Shown one piece after another: positions 16,006 through 28,753 of a stretch of 64,000 nucleotides of DNA (the stretch's first letter is position 1; every line of letters begins with the position of its first letter). A program made the translations under genes and the position numbers. The notes beneath the pieces were generated by a model. It worked only from the letters and a program-made list of their open reading frames with translations, ran no database searches and was not told the origin of the DNA. Source of the DNA: Ancylobacter vacuolatus (lineage in GTDB: Bacteria > Pseudomonadota > Alphaproteobacteria > Rhizobiales > Xanthobacteraceae); assembly GCF_030813595.1 (NCBI RefSeq), contig NZ_JAUSUH010000009.1, positions 124,001 to 188,000 on the forward strand. Reading direction: 5' to 3'.

Positions 16006-17986
16006 GCTGACGCTTACCCGCCCCGCCCGCCTGCGCCCGCTCCAGGCCGGGCTGGCGCTCGCCCTGTTCGGCACGGTTCTGTTCGCGCTGGTGCTGGCCC
16101 GCCAGCCGGCGCTGGAGGGACCGGACGCCACGGCGTTGGAACAGCTGCTGCTCTGGCACAGCCTGCTGCCGCGCGCCGCGACGGCGCTGCTGGCAGGGGC
16201 GGCGCTGGGGCTTTCCGGCGCCCTGCTGCAGCGCGTGCTGCGCAACCCGATCGCCGATCCCTCGACGCTGGGCATCGCCGCCGGCGCCCAGCTGGCGCTG
16301 ACGCTCGCCATCGCCTTCGCCCCGGCGCTGCTCGCCTTCTCCCGCGAAGGCACCGCCTTTGCCGGTGGCATCCTTGCCGTGGCGCTGGTTCTGGCGATGA
16401 GCTGGCGGCGCGGCTTCGAGCCGGTCACGGTCGTCGTCGCCGGCATGACGCTCTCGCTCATGGCGGGGGCGATGAGCGCGGCGCTGATCCTGGCGCGCGG
16501 GGACTATGTGTTCTCGCTGTTCATCTGGGGCGCCGGCGCGCTGCACCAGCAGAACTGGCAGCCGGCGCTGCTGATCGGCACGCGGCTGGCGCTCGGCGCC
16601 GGCGCCGCCTTGCTGCTGCTGCGCCCGCTGGAGCTGATGATGCTGGACGATGCCGCCGCCCGCAGCCTCGGCATGGCGGTGCAGGGCATGCGACTTGCCA
16701 TCATCGCGCTCGCCGTCTGGCTGGCGGCCAGCGTCGTCTCCCAGGTGGGCGTGATCGGCTTTGTCGGCCTCGCCGCCCCCGCTTTCGCCCGCCTTGGCGG
16801 CGCGCGCCGGCCAGGCGCCGTGCTGCTCGCCGCGCCGCTGATCGGGGCGCTGATGCTGTGGATCACCGACAGCCTGGTGCAGCTGACGGCCAGCGGCGGC
16901 GGTGATCTCATTCCCACCGGCGCGGCGGTCGGCCTGCTCGGCGGGCCGCTGCTGCTCTGGCTGCTGCCGCGGCTGCCGGCCTCCGCACCGCAACCGCTTA
17001 GGGCCACCGGCCACGCCCGGCGCCTGCGCCGGCCCGGCCGGGCCCTGGCCCTGCTGGCGGCCGGAGCGACGCTCATCGCCATCCTCGCGCTGCTGGCCGG
17101 GCGCGACCTCGAAGGCTGGGCGCTCACCACCGGCCCGCTTCTGGCGGAGCTGGCGGTGTTCCGTATCCCGCGCATCGTCGCGGCGGCGGCGGCGGGCGGG
17201 CTGCTCGGGGCGGCGGGGGCGATCATGCAGCGGCTCACCGGCAATCCGCTGGCCGGGCCGGAAGTGCTGGGGGTGAGCGCCGGCGCCGGGGTCGGCCTCG
17301 CACTCGCGCTCACCCTCTCGCCCGCGCCGAGCGCCGCCCTGCTGCTCGCCGCCAGCGCCGGCGGGGCGCTCGGGGCGCTCGCTCTGGTGCTGCTGATGGC
17401 GGCCTGGACCGGATTCGCGGCGGAACGGCTGCTGCTGTGCGGCATCGCCCTCGGCTGCACCGGGTTCGCTCTGCTCTCCGCCGTCTTCGCCGCCGGCGGG
17501 CCCGGCAGCTTCCGGCTGCTGGCCTGGATGTCCGGCTCCACCGACAGGGTCGGCGCCAATGAGGCCTGGATGCTCGCGGCCGCCGCGCTGGTGCTGCTGC
17601 TGCCCGTTGCCGTTCTCGGCCGCTGGCTGGAGATCCTGCCGCTCGGTGCGGGGGTGAGCGCGGCGCTCGGCGTGCCGGTCGGCGCCAGCCAGCTCGCCCT
17701 CACCTTGCTGGCGGCGCTGATGACCGGGGTGGCGGCGTTCTTCGTCGGCCCGCTGAGCCTCGTCGGGCTGATCGGCCCGCATCTGGCGCGCCTCACCGGC
17801 TTCGCCTCGGGACGATCCTTCGTCTTCGCCTCGGCGCTGATCGGCGCGGGGGTGCTGCTGCTCGCCGACTGGCTGGCCCGCATGCTGGCCTTTCCCTATC
17901 AGCTGCCCACCGGCCTGCTCGCGGCGCTGGTCGGCGGGCCCTACCTCATCTGGCTTCTGCAACGGGGAGGAGGCCGGCATGGCTGA
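15998..17986 (+). CDS. fhuB: Ferric-siderophore ABC transporter double permease (FhuB type)
   Basis: A 662-aa inner-membrane protein made of two FecCD-type halves. Each half has about ten hydrophobic helices and the conserved segment QRVLRNPIADPSTLGI (first half) or QRLTGNPLAGPEVLGV (second half). Fusion of both halves is the FhuB architecture. I chose a TTG start at 15998: AAGGGGG lies 6-8 nt upstream, and the codon overlaps the end of the binding-protein gene. Most downstream candidate starts would remove the first helix. Confidence 0.92.
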   Translation: MAELTLTRPARLRPLQAGLALALFGTVLFALVLARQPALEGPDATALEQLLLWHSLLPRAATALLAGAALGLSGALLQRVLRNPIADPSTLGIAAGAQLALTLAIAFAPALLAFSREGTAFAGGILAVALVLAMSWRRGFEPVTVVVAGMTLSLMAGAMSAALILARGDYVFSLFIWGAGALHQQNWQPALLIGTRLALGAGAALLLLRPLELMMLDDAAARSLGMAVQGMRLAIIALAVWLAASVVSQVGVIGFVGLAAPAFARLGGARRPGAVLLAAPLIGALMLWITDSLVQLTASGGGDLIPTGAAVGLLGGPLLLWLLPRLPASAPQPLRATGHARRLRRPGRALALLAAGATLIAILALLAGRDLEGWALTTGPLLAELAVFRIPRIVAAAAAGGLLGAAGAIMQRLTGNPLAGPEVLGVSAGAGVGLALALTLSPAPSAALLLAASAGGALGALALVLLMAAWTGFAAERLLLCGIALGCTGFALLSAVFAAGGPGSFRLLAWMSGSTDRVGANEAWMLAAAALVLLLPVAVLGRWLEILPLGAGVSAALGVPVGASQLALTLLAALMTGVAAFFVGPLSLVGLIGPHLARLTGFASGRSFVFASALIGAGVLLLADWLARMLAFPYQLPTGLLAALVGGPYLIWLLQRGGGRHG

Positions 17987-19058
17987 CCCATTCACCGCTT
18001 CTGCGCACATACCCTGCGCGGCGCCGGCGGAGCTGCTGGCCCTTCTGTGCGACCGGCTGGAACCGGAGGCGACCCGCCACCGTTCGCCCGGCACCGCCCG
18101 GCTGGAGAACTGGTGCGGCAAGGTCGATCTCGCGGTCGAGGCGGCCGGCTGTCTCTCCCTGCGCGCCCGCAGCGACCGCGAGGACCGGCTGGCGGTGCTC
18201 AAGATGCAGCTGGCCGAGCACATCCATGCGGCGACGGCCGGTACCGTCGCCGCCTTCGCCTGGGAAGGCCATGGCGCGGGCAATCCCTGCCTGCCCTATT
18301 TCCGCGAGATGCGTGTCGCCCGGACCCGGCAGCTCACTCCCCTGATGCGCCGCGTGGTGCTGGAAGGCGACGCCGCGCATTTCGCCACTGGCGGGCTGCA
18401 TGTGCGGGTGCTCATTCCCCCGACCGGCCGCGATCCGGTCTGGCCCCATGCCGCGCCGGACGGGCGCACGATCTGGCCCACCGGCGCGGACGCACTGACG
18501 CCGCGCGTCTACACGGTGCGGGAGGTGGATCTGGCCCGGTGCGAAATCGCGCTCGACGTGATGCAGCACCCCGGCATCGCCACGCCGGGGGCGGACTGGT
18601 CCCGTCAGGCCCGTGCCGGCGACCGGGTCGGCCTGCTCGGGCCCGGCGGCGCCGGCCTGCCGCCGGCCCGCTGGTACCTGCTCGCGGGGGACGAGACCGC
18701 GCTGCCGGCCATCGCCCGCATGGTTGCCGCGCTGCCCGCCAATGCCGAGGCCGTGATCCGGCTGGAAGTGGCGGATGCGCGCGAGCAGCAGCCCCTGCCT
18801 TCCCTCGCCCGGCTCGACGTGCAATGGCTGCACCGCGACGGCGCCGCCCCCGGCACGGGCGATCAGCTGGAACGGGCGGTGCGGGCGCTCGCCTTTCCGC
18901 GGGACGTGGAGAACGTTCATGTGTGGGCGGGCTGCGAGCAGAAGACGGCGCGGGCGCTTCGCCGGCTCATCACCGGCGAGCGCGGCCTCGCCAAACGCCG
19001 ATGCGCCATCGCCGCCTATTGGCGGCTGGGCCATCCCGGTATCGATCTGGCCGATTGA
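17979..19058 (+). CDS. Siderophore-interacting protein with N-terminal DUF2218-like domain
   Basis: A 359-aa cytoplasmic flavoprotein that should reduce the imported ferric siderophore and release iron. Residues 1 to about 95 match the DUF2218 type (TARLENWCGKVDL, LKMQLAEHI). The FAD-binding domain follows from about 108, with RVYTVREVD as the flavin-binding R-x-Y-[TS] motif. The C-terminal NAD(P)H-binding part ends with VHVWAGCEQKTARALRR. The start overlaps the permease gene by 8 bp. DUF2218 also occurs as a stand-alone protein, so this is a domain fusion. Confidence 0.9.
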   Translation: MADPFTASAHIPCAAPAELLALLCDRLEPEATRHRSPGTARLENWCGKVDLAVEAAGCLSLRARSDREDRLAVLKMQLAEHIHAATAGTVAAFAWEGHGAGNPCLPYFREMRVARTRQLTPLMRRVVLEGDAAHFATGGLHVRVLIPPTGRDPVWPHAAPDGRTIWPTGADALTPRVYTVREVDLARCEIALDVMQHPGIATPGADWSRQARAGDRVGLLGPGGAGLPPARWYLLAGDETALPAIARMVAALPANAEAVIRLEVADAREQQPLPSLARLDVQWLHRDGAAPGTGDQLERAVRALAFPRDVENVHVWAGCEQKTARALRRLITGERGLAKRRCAIAAYWRLGHPGIDLAD

Positions 19059-19079
19059 GGCCGCTATAAGCGATCCATC

Positions 19080-20819
19080 ATGCAGCTCATCCGGCCGTTC
19101 CTGACCTATTACGCCCCCTATAAGGGGCTGTTCATGCTCGATTTTTCCTGCGCGGTGCTGTCCGGCCTGCTGGAGCTGGGCTTCCCGCTGGCGGTGAAGC
19201 TGTTTATTGACCACCTGCTGCCGGGGCAGGACTGGCACCTCATCGTCTGGGCGGCGGTGGGGCTGCTGGTGATCTACCTGCTCAATGCGGCGCTGATGGC
19301 CATCGTCACCTATTGGGGCCACATGCTCGGCATCAATATCGAGACCGAGATGCGCCGGCGCGCCTTCGATCATGTGCAGAAGCTATCCTTCTCCTATTTC
19401 GACAACCACAAGACCGGCCATCTCGTCGCCCGCCTCACCAAGGATCTGGAGGAGATCGGCGAGGTCGCCCATCACGGCCCCGAGGACGTGTTCATAGCCG
19501 TGATGACCTTCGTCGGCGCCTTCTTGGTGATGCTGAGCGTGAATGTCCACCTTGCCCTGCTCACCGCCATCATCGTGCCCGCCAGCGCCCTCATCACCAC
19601 CCGCTACGGGCGGCGGATGACGGCGAATTTCCGTGCGCTGTTCGGCCGGGTCGGCGCCTTCAACGCCCGCATCGAGGAGAATATCGGCGGCATCCGCGTG
19701 GTGCAGTCCTTCGCCAATGAGGAGCATGAAAGCCGGCTTTTCGCGGTGGAGAATGCGCATTACCGCAGCACCAAGCTGGAAGCCTACCGGCTGCTGGCGG
19801 CCAATGCCTCGCTGTCCTATCTCGGCATGCGGCTCACGCAGGTCATCATCATGCTGGCCGGCACCTGGTTCGTGCTGCGCGGCGAACTCAGCAATGGCGG
19901 CTTTGTCGGCTTCCTGCTGCTGGTCGGGGTGTTCTTCCGGCCGCTGGAGAAGATCGCGGCTGTCATGGAAGTCTACCCCAAGGGCATTGCCGGCCTGCGC
20001 TCCTATCTCGACTTCCTCGCCACCAAGCCGGATGTCGCCGATCGCCCCGGCGCGATCGAGCTGGCCGGCGTCAAGGGCGCCATCCGCTATGAGGGCGTGC
20101 GCTTTGCCTATGGCCCTGCGGCGCCGGTGCTGAACGGGATCGACCTCGACATACGCGCTGGCGAGAGCGTCGCCTTTGTCGGCCCCTCAGGCGCCGGCAA
20201 GACCACGCTGTGCTCGCTGCTGCCACGCTTCTACGACGTCACCGGTGGGCGCATCAGCATAGACGGGCACGATATACGCGATGTGCGCCTCGACTCGCTG
20301 CGCCGGAACATCGGCATCGTCCAGCAGGACGTGTTCCTGTTCGGCGGCACCATTCGCGAGAACATCGCCTATGGCCGGCTCGACGCCAGCGAGGCCGCGA
20401 TCCTGGAGGCGGCGCGCCGGGCGCAGCTCGACGGCCTGCTCGCCGAGCTGCCGCTCGGGCTCGACACGGTGATCGGCGAGCGCGGGGTGAAGCTCTCGGG
20501 CGGGCAGAAGCAGCGGCTCGCCATCGCCCGCATGTTCCTGAAGGATCCGCCCATCCTCATTCTCGACGAGGCGACCTCGGCGCTGGACAGCGAGACCGAG
20601 TGGGAGATCCAGCGCGCCCTGGCGGCGCTCTCGGTCGGGCGCACCACGCTGATCATCGCCCACCGCCTGTCGACCATCCGCACCGCCGACCGCATCGTCG
20701 TCGTCACCCGTGACGGTGTCGCCGAGCAGGGCAATCATGCCGAACTGGTGGCGCGGGGCGGCCTCTACGCCCGCATGGTGCGGACCCAGTTCGCCGAGGC
20801 GGACCGCATCCCGGCGTGA
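19080..20819 (+). CDS. ABC exporter-type transporter, fused permease and ATPase
   Basis: A 579-aa half-transporter. Six membrane helices span residues about 15-300, and the ATPase domain starts near 335. Walker A is GPSGAGKTT, the Q-loop region is IVQQDVFLFGG, the signature is LSGGQKQRLAIARM, and Walker B is ILILDEATSALDS. It lies 21 bp after the siderophore-interacting protein gene in the same direction. It may export apo-siderophore, or import or handle ferric siderophore like IrtAB/YbtPQ-type exporters-turned-importers. As only one half is encoded, it should act as a homodimer. Confidence 0.88.
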   Translation: MQLIRPFLTYYAPYKGLFMLDFSCAVLSGLLELGFPLAVKLFIDHLLPGQDWHLIVWAAVGLLVIYLLNAALMAIVTYWGHMLGINIETEMRRRAFDHVQKLSFSYFDNHKTGHLVARLTKDLEEIGEVAHHGPEDVFIAVMTFVGAFLVMLSVNVHLALLTAIIVPASALITTRYGRRMTANFRALFGRVGAFNARIEENIGGIRVVQSFANEEHESRLFAVENAHYRSTKLEAYRLLAANASLSYLGMRLTQVIIMLAGTWFVLRGELSNGGFVGFLLLVGVFFRPLEKIAAVMEVYPKGIAGLRSYLDFLATKPDVADRPGAIELAGVKGAIRYEGVRFAYGPAAPVLNGIDLDIRAGESVAFVGPSGAGKTTLCSLLPRFYDVTGGRISIDGHDIRDVRLDSLRRNIGIVQQDVFLFGGTIRENIAYGRLDASEAAILEAARRAQLDGLLAELPLGLDTVIGERGVKLSGGQKQRLAIARMFLKDPPILILDEATSALDSETEWEIQRALAALSVGRTTLIIAHRLSTIRTADRIVVVTRDGVAEQGNHAELVARGGLYARMVRTQFAEADRIPA

Positions 20820-21033
20820 GCTGCGCCGGCCAGGCTGCCGGCTCGCTCCACTTTCTTTCCAAATAGCCGGAACCTTCCCGCGGCAGAAATGTTTATGGGC
20901 GCCGGGGAAATGCGTCCTGCGCGGAATGAGCGGCGCTGCAGGTGCGCCAGCACCTGACGCGGCGGACGTCACGGCATCTGGCGGGTCGGCGGCACGCAGC
21001 CTCGCAGCGTCTTTTCAGGGGAGTGAGGGCAGC
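20820..21033 (+). promoter_or_regulatory. Intergenic region before the hybrid kinase
   Basis: A 214-bp gap. A GCCGGC/GCCGGC hairpin at 20825-20842 (loop CAGGCT) followed by a pyrimidine-rich stretch may end the siderophore operon, but there is no clean U-tract. The kinase reading frame is open through this gap, so a longer protein starting at the ATG at 20926 cannot be excluded. Confidence 0.4.
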
Positions 21034-24158
<3,125 letters not shown>

Positions 24159-24162
<4 letters not shown>

Positions 24163-25043
24163 CGGGCCTCGCCAGCGTGATGGGCCACACGAGTGTCAGC
24201 GAGAAGATCGAGCTCGACCTGCTGGTGGAAGCGATCCATCGCCGCTACCACTATGATTTCCGCTCCTATTCGCGCTCCTCGCTGAGCCGCCGGGCCGAGC
24301 TGCTGCGCCAGCGTCTGCACTGCGACACGCTCTCGCATGTGCAGGCGCGCCTGCTGCGCGAGCCCGAGCTGCTGCCGCTCATGATCGAGTGCCTCACCGT
24401 GCAGGTGAGCGAGATGTTCCGCGATCCCGCCTATTTCCGCGCCCTGCGCGAGCAGGTGATCCCGCATCTGCGCACCTTCCCCTCGCTCAAAGTGTGGGTG
24501 GCGGGGTGCAGCGCCGGCGAGGAGCTGTATTCGCTGGCGATCCTGTTCCGCGAGGAGGGGCTGGAAGCGCGCACCATGTTCTACGCCACCGACACCAACC
24601 CGGTGGCACTGGCCCGGGCCGAGCTCGGCATTTTCGATCTCGACCGCATCCCCCTGTTCACCGAGAACCACCGCAAGGCTGGCGGGCATTCCTCGCTCTC
24701 GGACTACTACACCGCCGCCTATGGCGGGGCGGTGTTCGACAAGTCGCTGCGCGCGCGCACCGTGTTCGCCGAGCACAGCCTCGCCTCCGACCAGGTGTTT
24801 TCCGAAATGCACCTGATCTCCTGCCGCAACGTGCTGATCTATTTCGATTCGAACCTGCAGGACCGGGCGCTGGGCCTGTTCCGGGACTCGCTGACGCGCG
24901 GCGGCTTTCTCGGTCTCGGCATGAATGAGAGCCTGCGCTTTTCCGAGCACGCCGACGCCTTCGCCTCCTTCGCCCCCGATGAGCGCATCTATCGCCGGCT
25001 GGCGATGGTGGCGCAGATGGAGACCCGCCATGGCGTCGCCTGA
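24159..25043 (+). CDS. CheR-type protein-glutamate methyltransferase
   Basis: A 294-aa SAM-dependent methyltransferase of the CheR class. The N-terminal helical domain contains RRYHYDFRSYSRSSLSRR. The SAM site is VWVAGCSAGEELYSLAI, and the late motif is SCRNVLIYFD. There are no chemoreceptor, CheA or CheB genes nearby. The gene sits between two multi-domain kinases and overlaps both, so it probably modifies or tunes this signalling unit rather than flagellar chemotaxis. The start overlaps the kinase stop (ATGA). Confidence 0.88.
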
Positions 25044-26901
25044 GCCGGTGAAGTTCCTCCTGGTCGACGACATCGACGAGAATCTGCGCGCACTGGAGGC
25101 GCTGCTGCGCCGCGACGGGCTGGCGCTGTACAAGGCCCGCTCCGGCATCGAGGCGCTGGAACTGCTGCTGGAGCATGATTTCGCCCTCGCTCTGCTCGAC
25201 GTGCAGATGCCTGACATGGATGGCTTTGAGCTGGCCGAGATGATGCGCGGCACCGGGCGCACCCGCCGCGTGCCGATCATCTTCGTCACCGCCGCCGCCA
25301 CCGATGAGGGCCGCCGCTTCAAGGGCTACGAGGCCGGCGCGGTCGACTTCATCTACAAGCCGATCGACCCGCTCATCCTGAAGAGCAAGGCGGACGTGTT
25401 CTTCTCCATCGCCCGCCAGCATGAGCAGCTGGCCCTGCAGAAGGACGCGCTCGCCAAAGCAGCAGCCGAGCTGAGCGGCGCGCTCGACCGGCTTCAGGCC
25501 CACACCGACAATTCGCCGCTCGCCATCGTCGAGTTCGATCCCGACATGCGGCTGCTCGGCTGGTCGAAGGGCGCCGAGCGCATGTTTGGCTGGACCGCGC
25601 CGGAGATGATCGGCCATCCGCTGGCCGATCTCGGCTGGATGCCGGACAGCTGCATCGCCGATATGGTCGCGCTGTTCTCCGCCTCGATGGCCGACACCTC
25701 GCACCAGCGCGGGCACGACACGGTGCGCTGCCGCGCCCGCGACGGCAGCATGCTCGACTGCGAATGGTACAGCTCGGTGCTGCGCCGCCCGGACGGCACG
25801 CCGGTGTCGCTGAGCGTGCAGATCCTCGACATCACCGATCGCCGCCGCGCCGAGGAAACCCAGCTGCTGCTCATCGGCGAGCTGAACCACCGGGTGAAGA
25901 ACACGCTGGCCAGCGTGCAAGCCATCGCCACCCAGACCCTGCGCTACACCCGCAACCCCGACCAGTTCTCCGCCACCTTTTCCGGCCGCATCCAGGCGCT
26001 GGCGCGCGCCCATGGCATGCTGAGCGACCGCACCTGGCAGGGCGCCGACCTGATGGACCTCGTGCGCGACCAGCTGCGGCTCGGCACGATTGACCCCGCG
26101 CGCCTGCAGGCCAGCGGCCCCCGGGTGCAGCTGCTGCCGCAGCCGGCGCTGCGCCTCGCACTGATCCTGCACGAGCTGGCGACCAATGCGCTCAAATATG
26201 GCGCCTTTTCCCGGCCCGCCGGCCGGGTCGTGCTGGAATGGTCGGTGGAAGGCGAGCAACTGCAGCTGCGCTGGCAGGAAAGCGGCGGTCCGCCGGTGCA
26301 GGCGCCGCTGAAGCGCGGCTTCGGCTCGACCCTCATCGACAGCAGCATGAAATCGGATGGCGGCACCGCCACCGTCTCCTTCCGCAGCGACGGCGTGGTC
26401 TGGGACCTCGCCATGAAGCTCGACGGCCCTGCCGCCCCGGGCGCCGAGCGGACGGGCAGGCTGGCCGCCGCGCCGGCACTGGCACCGGCGCGCGAGGCGC
26501 AGGCGCTCGATGGCTGCCGCCTTCTGGTGGTCGAGGACGAGGCATTGGTCGCGCTCGAACTCATCGCGGTGCTGGAGGATGCCGGCGCCACAGTGTGCGG
26601 CCCGGCCCGTACTGTCGAGGAAGCGCTTGAGATGATCGAGGCCGAGAGCTTCGACGCCGCCCTGCTCGACGGCAATCTGCACGGCAAGCCGGTGGATGCG
26701 GTGGCCGCCGCGCTGACCCGGCGGGGCCTCCGCTTCGCCTTCGTCAGCGGCTATGGCCGGGAAAACCTCCCGGCCGCCTTCGCCCACGCTCCTGTCATCG
26801 GCAAGCCCTTCACCCCGCACCAGCTGGTGGAGATCGCCGGCAGCCTGACGCGGCGGGAGGAGAACGTCGTCGCCTTCCCCGCCGCCGCCGTGCCGCGCTG
26901 A
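25030..26901 (+). CDS. REC-PAS-HWE histidine kinase-REC protein
   Basis: A 623-aa cytoplasmic protein. It has an N-terminal receiver (Asp57 in LLDVQMPDMDG), a PAS domain (about 155-275), an HWE-family kinase core with His287 in ELNHRVKNTLAS, a compact ATPase part (HELATNALKYGA), and the family W-x-E in RWQES (Trp415, Glu417). A C-terminal receiver follows (Asp547). HWE kinases are largely alphaproteobacterial and often act in general-stress or light signalling. The gene overlaps cheR by 14 bp. The upstream kinase may phosphorylate its N-terminal receiver (inference). Confidence 0.88.
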   Translation: MASPEPVKFLLVDDIDENLRALEALLRRDGLALYKARSGIEALELLLEHDFALALLDVQMPDMDGFELAEMMRGTGRTRRVPIIFVTAAATDEGRRFKGYEAGAVDFIYKPIDPLILKSKADVFFSIARQHEQLALQKDALAKAAAELSGALDRLQAHTDNSPLAIVEFDPDMRLLGWSKGAERMFGWTAPEMIGHPLADLGWMPDSCIADMVALFSASMADTSHQRGHDTVRCRARDGSMLDCEWYSSVLRRPDGTPVSLSVQILDITDRRRAEETQLLLIGELNHRVKNTLASVQAIATQTLRYTRNPDQFSATFSGRIQALARAHGMLSDRTWQGADLMDLVRDQLRLGTIDPARLQASGPRVQLLPQPALRLALILHELATNALKYGAFSRPAGRVVLEWSVEGEQLQLRWQESGGPPVQAPLKRGFGSTLIDSSMKSDGGTATVSFRSDGVVWDLAMKLDGPAAPGAERTGRLAAAPALAPAREAQALDGCRLLVVEDEALVALELIAVLEDAGATVCGPARTVEEALEMIEAESFDAALLDGNLHGKPVDAVAAALTRRGLRFAFVSGYGRENLPAAFAHAPVIGKPFTPHQLVEIAGSLTRREENVVAFPAAAVPR

Positions 26902-26911
26902 CCGGTCACTT

Positions 26912-27835
26912 TTAGCCGGCGAACTGGGCGAGCACGCTTTTGTCGACCTTGCAGATATAGGTGTATTTCGGGTTCACCACCTGGGTGCAGCGCGCCTCGG
27001 CGATCTGGCCGAGCAGCATGTAGCCCTCCGCCGCCGGGATGCCGTACGCGTCTTCCAGCCAGTAGATCATCTCCTGGAAGGCAATCCGCATCGCGTCCTC
27101 CAGCGGGCGGGCGCAGCCGAGCGTGCAGATATGGGTCGGCGTCTCGATGCGGGGATGACTGAGCCGGGCCGGCGCCTCTTCCAGCGTCACCCGCACGGTG
27201 AGCGTGGCGGCGATCTCGATCGCGCCCATGCCATTGGCCTCGCCATCGCCCTGCAGCGCGTGGCAATCGCCAAGGAAGAGATGGGCGCCGTCATGGTTCA
27301 CCCGGAACATCACCGTGTTGCCGGGGGTAATCTCCTGCACGTCGAGATTGCCGCCATGGGTGCCGTTGTCCACCGTGAGCACACCGCCATGCACCGGGGC
27401 GACGCCGGCGACGCCGATCATCGGGCGCACCGGCAGCTTCACCTTGTCGCTCCAGTGGACGATGCCGTCCTTCACCTCGACGACATGGGTGCGCATGCCG
27501 AACTCCTTCTGCCGCACCCAGTCCGGAAACATGCCGATGCCCGGCCACAGCGCGGTGAAGCCGAGCGTGTCGAGCTCCATGCCGAGGATTTCAAGCTTCA
27601 GCATGTCGCCGCGCTTGGCGCCCTTGACCTCGATCGGTCCGGTGGCGCCATTGACGAAGGGCAGCGACACATCCGCCTCGGTCAGCTGCTGGCCGAGATG
27701 GCGGATGGTGCCGTCATTGGCGTTGATGGCGCACTCCACCACGAAGGTCTCGCCGGGCGAGACTGCGGCGACGAAGGCATCATTGGCCGACAGGGCGTAT
27801 TTGATGTTGCCGGCCTTGCTGACACGCTGGTTCAT
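26912..27835 (-). CDS. Acetamidase/formamidase family protein (FmdA type), copy 1
   Basis: A 307-aa enzyme that should hydrolyse formamide, acetamide or a similar short amide to ammonia and the acid. The family landmarks are GGNLDVQEITPGNTVMF, HLFLGDCHALQGDGE and NPKYTYIC near the C-terminus. I chose the ATG at 27835 because AAAGGAG lies 5 nt upstream. It is the last gene of a minus-strand unit with a NitT/TauT-type importer, which probably supplies its substrate. A second, more distant copy is at 50,995. Confidence 0.88.
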   Translation of the reverse strand: MNQRVSKAGNIKYALSANDAFVAAVSPGETFVVECAINANDGTIRHLGQQLTEADVSLPFVNGATGPIEVKGAKRGDMLKLEILGMELDTLGFTALWPGIGMFPDWVRQKEFGMRTHVVEVKDGIVHWSDKVKLPVRPMIGVAGVAPVHGGVLTVDNGTHGGNLDVQEITPGNTVMFRVNHDGAHLFLGDCHALQGDGEANGMGAIEIAATLTVRVTLEEAPARLSHPRIETPTHICTLGCARPLEDAMRIAFQEMIYWLEDAYGIPAAEGYMLLGQIAEARCTQVVNPKYTYICKVDKSVLAQFAG

Positions 27836-27876
27836 GGTCACTCCTTTGGGCACGGGCGCGGCAGGTCGAAACGCGC

Positions 27877-28743
27877 TCAGCCGAGGCGACGCCAGGGCAT
27901 GAGCAGCTTTTCCACCTTGCCGACGATGAAGGTGAGGACGAGGGCGAGCGCGATGGTGGCGACCAGCGCGGCGAACACCTTGGGGATGATGTAGAGCGAG
28001 CCGGCCTTGAAAATGGCATGGCCGAGCCCTTCCGAGGACGACATGAACTCGCCGACGATGGCGCCGATCAGCGCGAAGCCGACGGTGAGCTTGAAGCCGG
28101 CGAAGATATCGGTCAGCGAGGCCGGCACCACCAGCTTGCGGAAGATCTGGAACTTCGAGGCGCCGAGCGTCCGCATCAAATTGATCTGGTCGGCATCGAC
28201 CCCGACCGCGCCCTTATAGGACGTCACCAGCGCGACGATGACCACGGAGAGCGTCGACATGGCGATCTTCGAGGTGAGGCCGGTGCCGAACCAGATGATG
28301 ATGATCGGCGCCAGCGCGATGATCGGGATCGAGCCGAGCGCGATGACGAAGGGCTCGATCACCCGCGAGACGAAGCGCGAATACCACAGCGACAGGCCGA
28401 TCAGCGTGCCGATGACATTGCCGACCAGGAAGCCGAGCAGCGTCTCCACCCCGGTGACATAGGTGTCGCGCCACAGGCTGCCATCGCTCGCCATGGTGAG
28501 GAGAAAGCCGGCTATGGCCGAGGGCGAGCCGAACATGAAGGCCGCCTGCTTGTCGAAGGCGGTCATGTACTCCCAGAAGGCGATGAAGGCCGCCAGCAGC
28601 GCGATCTGGCTTGCCAGCACCAGCAGGCTCGCGCACAGGCGGGCCCGCCTGTGCGCGGCGAGGCGCCGAGCGGCGGCGTTTTCTGCGGCCGAGTCGATGC
28701 CAGCGTCGGCGACGGCGCGGGGCGGGAGGGGGGAACCGTTCAT
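27877..28743 (-). CDS. ABC transporter permease, NitT/TauT (SsuC/TauC) family
   Basis: A 288-aa inner-membrane permease with about six helices. The ATPase-docking segment GVDADQINLMRTLGASKFQIFRKL is typical of the nitrate/sulfonate/taurine family. An unusually Ala/Arg-rich cytoplasmic tail of about 35 residues precedes the first helix. It is third in an operon of binding protein, ATPase, permease and amidase. The substrate is unknown, but the terminal amidase suggests a short-chain amide or related compound. Confidence 0.9.
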   Translation of the reverse strand: MNGSPLPPRAVADAGIDSAAENAAARRLAAHRRARLCASLLVLASQIALLAAFIAFWEYMTAFDKQAAFMFGSPSAIAGFLLTMASDGSLWRDTYVTGVETLLGFLVGNVIGTLIGLSLWYSRFVSRVIEPFVIALGSIPIIALAPIIIIWFGTGLTSKIAMSTLSVVIVALVTSYKGAVGVDADQINLMRTLGASKFQIFRKLVVPASLTDIFAGFKLTVGFALIGAIVGEFMSSSEGLGHAIFKAGSLYIIPKVFAALVATIALALVLTFIVGKVEKLLMPWRRLG

Positions 28744-28753
28744 CGCGTTCCTC

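Noticed and set aside
15791-18283. 830-codon antisense frame across fhuD, fhuB and the reductase gene
   Set aside because: Composition is low-complexity Gln/Arg/Gly/Ala typical of antisense GC-rich frames; it spans three real genes.
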